This document shows positions 60,031 to 64,000 of a stretch of 64,000 bases of DNA, piece by piece. The translations under genes were made by a program, and so were the position numbers. Position 1 is the first letter of the stretch. Each line of letters starts with the position of its first letter. Source of the DNA: Whitmania pigra (lineage: Eukaryota > Annelida > Clitellata > Hirudinida > Haemopidae); the NCBI GenBank assembly GCA_021613335.1, contig JAJTWR010000251.1, positions 36,001 to 100,000 of the forward strand, in the 5' to 3' direction. The notes beneath the pieces were generated by a model. It was not told where the DNA came from. It did not search any database and saw only the letters and a list, made by a program, of their open reading frames with translations.

Positions 60031-62906
60031 ATCAAAACTAACTGCCGGCTGTCCAAAGCTAATTTTCGAAAAACAAAAATAATAACTAATTACTTTTAAA
60101 AAAAAAACCACTGCCATTGGTTTTGCATAATTGGCTGACTTCCTCCATTATTCATGAGAACTGAAACGTAACTCGGTCAAAAGGTTTTGAGTTTGACCTC
60201 AAAGTGACGGTTTGAAGTTTCTTTTTCCACATAGTTGATCACACCTGTATCTTTAAATCATAACCATCGTCGTCATGGTCATCGTCATCATAACCACCAC
60301 CACCACCACCACCGTCATCATCATCATCATCATCATGGCGTATCGATTGAATAACGTCCAAACAGACCTCAGACGCAGAGGATGCCTATTCTGTCGCCAG
60401 TAAGTGAGGGTCACCTGGAGTTGCAAACGTGGAAAACGTCTCCTCAGGCACGACTCGAGTCTCGAAGGAGTCATGGTTATCCTCAATTGTACCAGACAGG
60501 AAAGCTGATCCCGAGAACAAGATATAAAGAGTGAAGGATTGAAATAATGATGGAGTGTCGAAAAGAATTTTGAATTGAATTGTTTAGTGAATTGAGGAGT
60601 GAATTGGGGAGTGATTTGATGAACGAACTAAGGAATGAATTGAGTAGAGAAAGAATTTGAAAATGGATAAATTGTTCAAGTACTGAAGTCTGCTCAGACA
60701 AACGTGGGTTTATTGACAGAGAAGCCTCAGGAGGAGATTAAATAGTTTGTTATTCATTTTGTTTTAATTATTTATTAAATCGCAAAATAACCATACGTAC
60801 TGGCAGGCCACACTAGTTAAAGTATTCCCTGGATGGAATGGGAATAGAATGAATGAATGATTGGGTTAATTGCAAAGAGTAACTCCGCAGACGTGTCTCG
60901 TATTCAACTGTTATTGAGGTCAGCAGAACGCATCATGTCGTTAAAAAACCATCACATCCACCTATTAGGTGACGTGGATTGGGAAGGGTTACCTGTTGTT
61001 AAACTGCGTATGGTTTCCTATTTGCGAATGACTGATGTGGCCAACAGTGGGAGGAGCGATCGGATGTCGTTAGGTTCAATTCTTCAAGTCGGCAATTTTC
61101 AATGACGACATGCTATATTTCTCATGCCATGTTGCGCAATAGTCCATGTAAGCAATTGTCGAGTGCGCAACATTCGCGGAATCATATTTTTCAACTGCTC
61201 CTTCCGTTTCAAGCGAAATTAAGAAGTGTTAATCAAAAAAAGTGAAAATACTGAAGTTAAAATAAGGAATAAATGAAAAAAATAGTAAAAATATTAAAGT
61301 TAAAATAAGGAATAAATGAACAAAAGTGAAAATATTAAAGTTAAAATAAGGAACTAATGAAAAAAGACGAAACTTTTTCAAGACTCGACTTTCATTTCCT
61401 GAGCGTTTCCTGCCATCAAAATTGTCGTCGTCATCACCACCATCATCATCATCATCATCAAATTATCCAGAGTCCATTCCAATAATTCAAATGTTTTATT
61501 TCAATTTCCTCTAAGAAGTGAACTGAACTTTTTCAATCGTTTTTATTTTCCTCAAAGACGCGAACATTCTCTTTCATTAATGTTACAGATGTCAAGACCA
61601 TCATCATCATCGCCGTCATCAAATAGCTTAGGTGCGAATTCTTAAGTCTCAAGTTTAACTCTGATTTAACATCACCTTTATTGAAACATCTTGGTGCATA
61701 ATTTGTGATGTCCCCGGAGAAGAATGCTCCTAATCTTTGATTACATCACCATCGTCATGAGGATGACCCTCATCATCGCCGTCATCATCATCATCGTGGT
61801 CGTTTTCATCAACCTTGCCCATTGAACGCATTGACCTGCCACGCAAACTTTAAAGGTAAAAGGGAACACGCAAAGGTTAAAGTTTATTGCAAGATGAATA
61901 TATAACTGTTTGGCTTTTTGATAAGTTTTATGAATGTATGATGCTTGATTGTTAATGTCTTCCGATACAAATTTTGAACGTTGGCAAAATATTTAAATAT
62001 AAGACTAAAATGTCTTCACATATCTCAAAAACACTCTCTTCGTATCGTATTCATCCGATATTCACTCATATTGTTCGCGGTCCGTCTACAAATATAGATC
62101 TGAAGTTTCTCGAACCACACTCAAAAATTTTCCATTGAAGTGCTCTGGCCCATGCATATTTTTCCCAGATTCCTATCACCATTACTTCCTCTAAGTTCAT
62201 ATCTATTTTCAAGCCTACTTACAAATATTATATTCTAAGTAAAATCATCTTATGTGGCTTTTTTGACGTGCATCAGATTTCTTGTGTTTTGGATCTGCCA
62301 CCTTATTTTTGAACTTCTGGACGATTCCTTAATTTGGGGGCGTTGGTGATAATCGGATTAAAATGTTTGTCATTGGAACAGAAGCTCATCAGCGGGAGTA
62401 CATCCCATCGGGCTGACTTTTTTTACGCCTTAAGTTATAACTATGCGTATAATTAAGCGTGTTTTATAACTCTGTTTGAATATTTTGTTTAATAAATCTC
62501 TCTAAAAATAGAATTATGTAATTAACTCTGTAATAATTTAATCTCGAATACTAATTACAATACTAATAACAATATTAATAACATTTATAATAATATAATA
62601 ATAATAAATAAATTAATTAATAATAATATAATAATTAATAATTAAATATCATAGTACAAATAATAATTATTTCCATCTCAGTTGCTTCCGGTAACTCATA
62701 TTCGTCGATTTCGTGTTTTTATATAATTGAATCTGTGAATTATTTGAAATTCAATAGCATGTGTCTCCATCGCGAACAAAAACAAACAATAGCAGAATAT
62801 CCATTTTAAAATATGTTTCAGAAATAAAATCTTTCAATAAAAAACATTATTCCTATGTTTCATTATTTTCAATCGATTGCAACACCTAATACATCAACAT
62901 CTAATA
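60031..62906. other. Intergenic DNA, no gene supported
   Basis: It has ATC/CAC microsatellites at 60262-60336, 61424-61461 and 61752-61800. The frames at 60253-60486 (-), 60483-60701 (-) and 60857-61105 (+) lack a recognisable domain or splice context. Confidence 0.5.
61240..61370. repeat. Tandem repeat of about 46 bp, three copies
   Basis: Units of aaatattaaagttaaaataa followed by ggaataaatgaa recur three times with small differences. Confidence 0.8.
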
Positions 62907-63429
62907 CAGTCAAATCTCGTTACTATGCCACCTGTCGGGACCGAGCAAAAGTGGCATAGTATCGAGAGTGGCATAATAGCGAGGGTTTGTAAAAGCAGTC
63001 TTACTTCCTCAAATAAAAACGCCTTTTTTTCCTTCAGCGTAAAGTCGGTTCGCTTGCTTTTCTGAGCTGACATTATGGGATGAATTTGAAGAATAAAAAC
63101 ATAAGAACTACTGATTGAAAAGGGATAGGTTCTAGAACCAATCAAAGAATAACAACCGTCTAGATTTGTCTAATTTTTAAAAATAAAATAAAATTAATTT
63201 AGTTTAGTGATGTGTAAATTTATATGTACATTCATTAGATTATTATAAATAATCGAACATTGCGCAGAAATACAGACTTTTTCACGACTCGTGTCTTTTA
63301 ACAGTCACACAATAGTGGCATAGTAGCGAGAGTAGGGGATGGCATAATAAATTTTTTTGTATTGAATTTTGTCGGACCGAGAAAAAGTGGTATAATAGCG
63401 AGAGTGGAATAGTAGCGAGGTGGCGACTG
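62907..63429 (-). mobile_element. Internally deleted pogo/Tigger-type transposon with TA target duplication
   Basis: The left end cagtcaaatctcgttactat and the right end, read inversely as cagtcgccacctcgctacta, are related inverted repeats, and both are bordered by TA (62905-62906, 63430-63431). Inner copies of tggcata-tagcgag occur near both ends. On the minus strand an ATG near 63074 begins MSAQKSKRTDFTLKEKKAF, like the N-terminus of pogo/Tigger/CENP-B-type transposases, and then the frame runs into terminal sequence. At 523 bp the catalytic domain is missing. Confidence 0.78.
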
Positions 63430-63442
63430 TACAGCTAATACA

Positions 63443-63703
<261 letters not shown>

Positions 63704-63920
63704 CTTTCTTTCGAATTTCGTTTTAGATATATGTCTGAATTTCAGGAACTTCCAAGGAATGATTAATCTATCAAATTATCTTTTTTACTTAATCTTTCTT
63801 TTCCAAAGAGTAAATTCTAAAAACTCGCGTTGCTCTACAATTTATCAACCCTTCGTCGTTGACTGGACTCAACGAACCCAAAAAAATAAACTAAAAATAC
63901 AAAGACATAAACATATAAAC
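63704..63920. other. Short AT-rich spacer before the terminal ATAA array
   Basis: Nothing recognised. Confidence 0.4.
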
Positions 63921-63937
63921 AAATAATAAATAAATAA

Positions 63938-64000
<63 letters not shown>
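63921..64000. repeat. ATAA tetranucleotide array running off the window
   Basis: (AATA)n, near-pure over the last 65 bp. Its right border is outside the window. Confidence 0.95.

Noticed and set aside
60857..61105. 82-codon plus-strand frame starting MIGLIAKSNSADVS
   Set aside because: No recognised domain, splice signals or neighbouring exons.

Overview
This is a window of animal nuclear DNA. It is AT-rich, with spliced genes that follow GT/AG rules, pol III-type SINE heads, hAT and pogo DNA transposons, non-LTR retrotransposons and very long trinucleotide arrays. Several genes are clear animal orthologues: PRMT5, TFIIB, an MITF/TFE-type bHLH-leucine zipper factor, the AP-1 sigma adaptin and a receptor of the sex-peptide/myoinhibitory-peptide receptor family. 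That receptor family points to a protostome. I cannot name the phylum from the sequence.

Layout. 1-6.9 kb: an intronless RING-finger gene (1488-1943, +), a decayed hAT transposase relic, a tRNA-derived SINE and otherwise empty DNA. 6.9-10.1 kb: AP-1 sigma on the minus strand, rebuilt from five exons including an ATG-only first exon. 11.55-17.6 kb: the MITF/TFE-like factor on the minus strand, seven exons, polyQ/polyN C-terminus. 19-24.2 kb: a compact run of genes with no introns in the coding region: PRMT5 (-), a DYRK/HIPK-like kinase (-) with a frameshift at its glycine loop, and a divergently oriented, diverged TFIIB (+). 25-26.4 kb: a 500-bp TAA array and a 5'-truncated R2-like retrotransposon tail. 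27.8-42.25 kb: the sex-peptide/MIP-receptor-like GPCR on the minus strand, three coding exons, whose 9-kb first intron holds an internally deleted hAT element with a perfect 8-bp target duplication, an older hAT/ZMYM-like relic, a small MITE and two TAA arrays.

43-51 kb is a retrotransposon cluster on the minus strand. Element A is nearly complete: an R4/Dong-like reverse transcriptase with a C-terminal restriction-like endonuclease, plus a separate coiled-coil/RRM ORF1 joined to ORF2 by a UAAUG stop-start overlap. It is bounded on both sides by TAA arrays. Element B is an R2-clade-like, 5'-incomplete copy with a frameshift in its endonuclease. 51.2-54.75 kb is a continuous 3.6-kb compound microsatellite (GAA, then TAA, then GATAAT/GACAAT hexamers, then TAA). 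55-64 kb is gene-poor, with SINE-like pieces, two pogo/Tigger-type elements, a 200-bp AT-rich duplication and ATC/ATAA microsatellites.

The host genes are unrelated housekeeping and signalling genes and do not form a functional cluster. The most unusual content is the retrotransposon and TAA-array system: three elements with restriction-like endonucleases each abut a TAA array of the same strand polarity, and the best preserved one combines an L1-style ORF1 with an R4/Dong-style ORF2.
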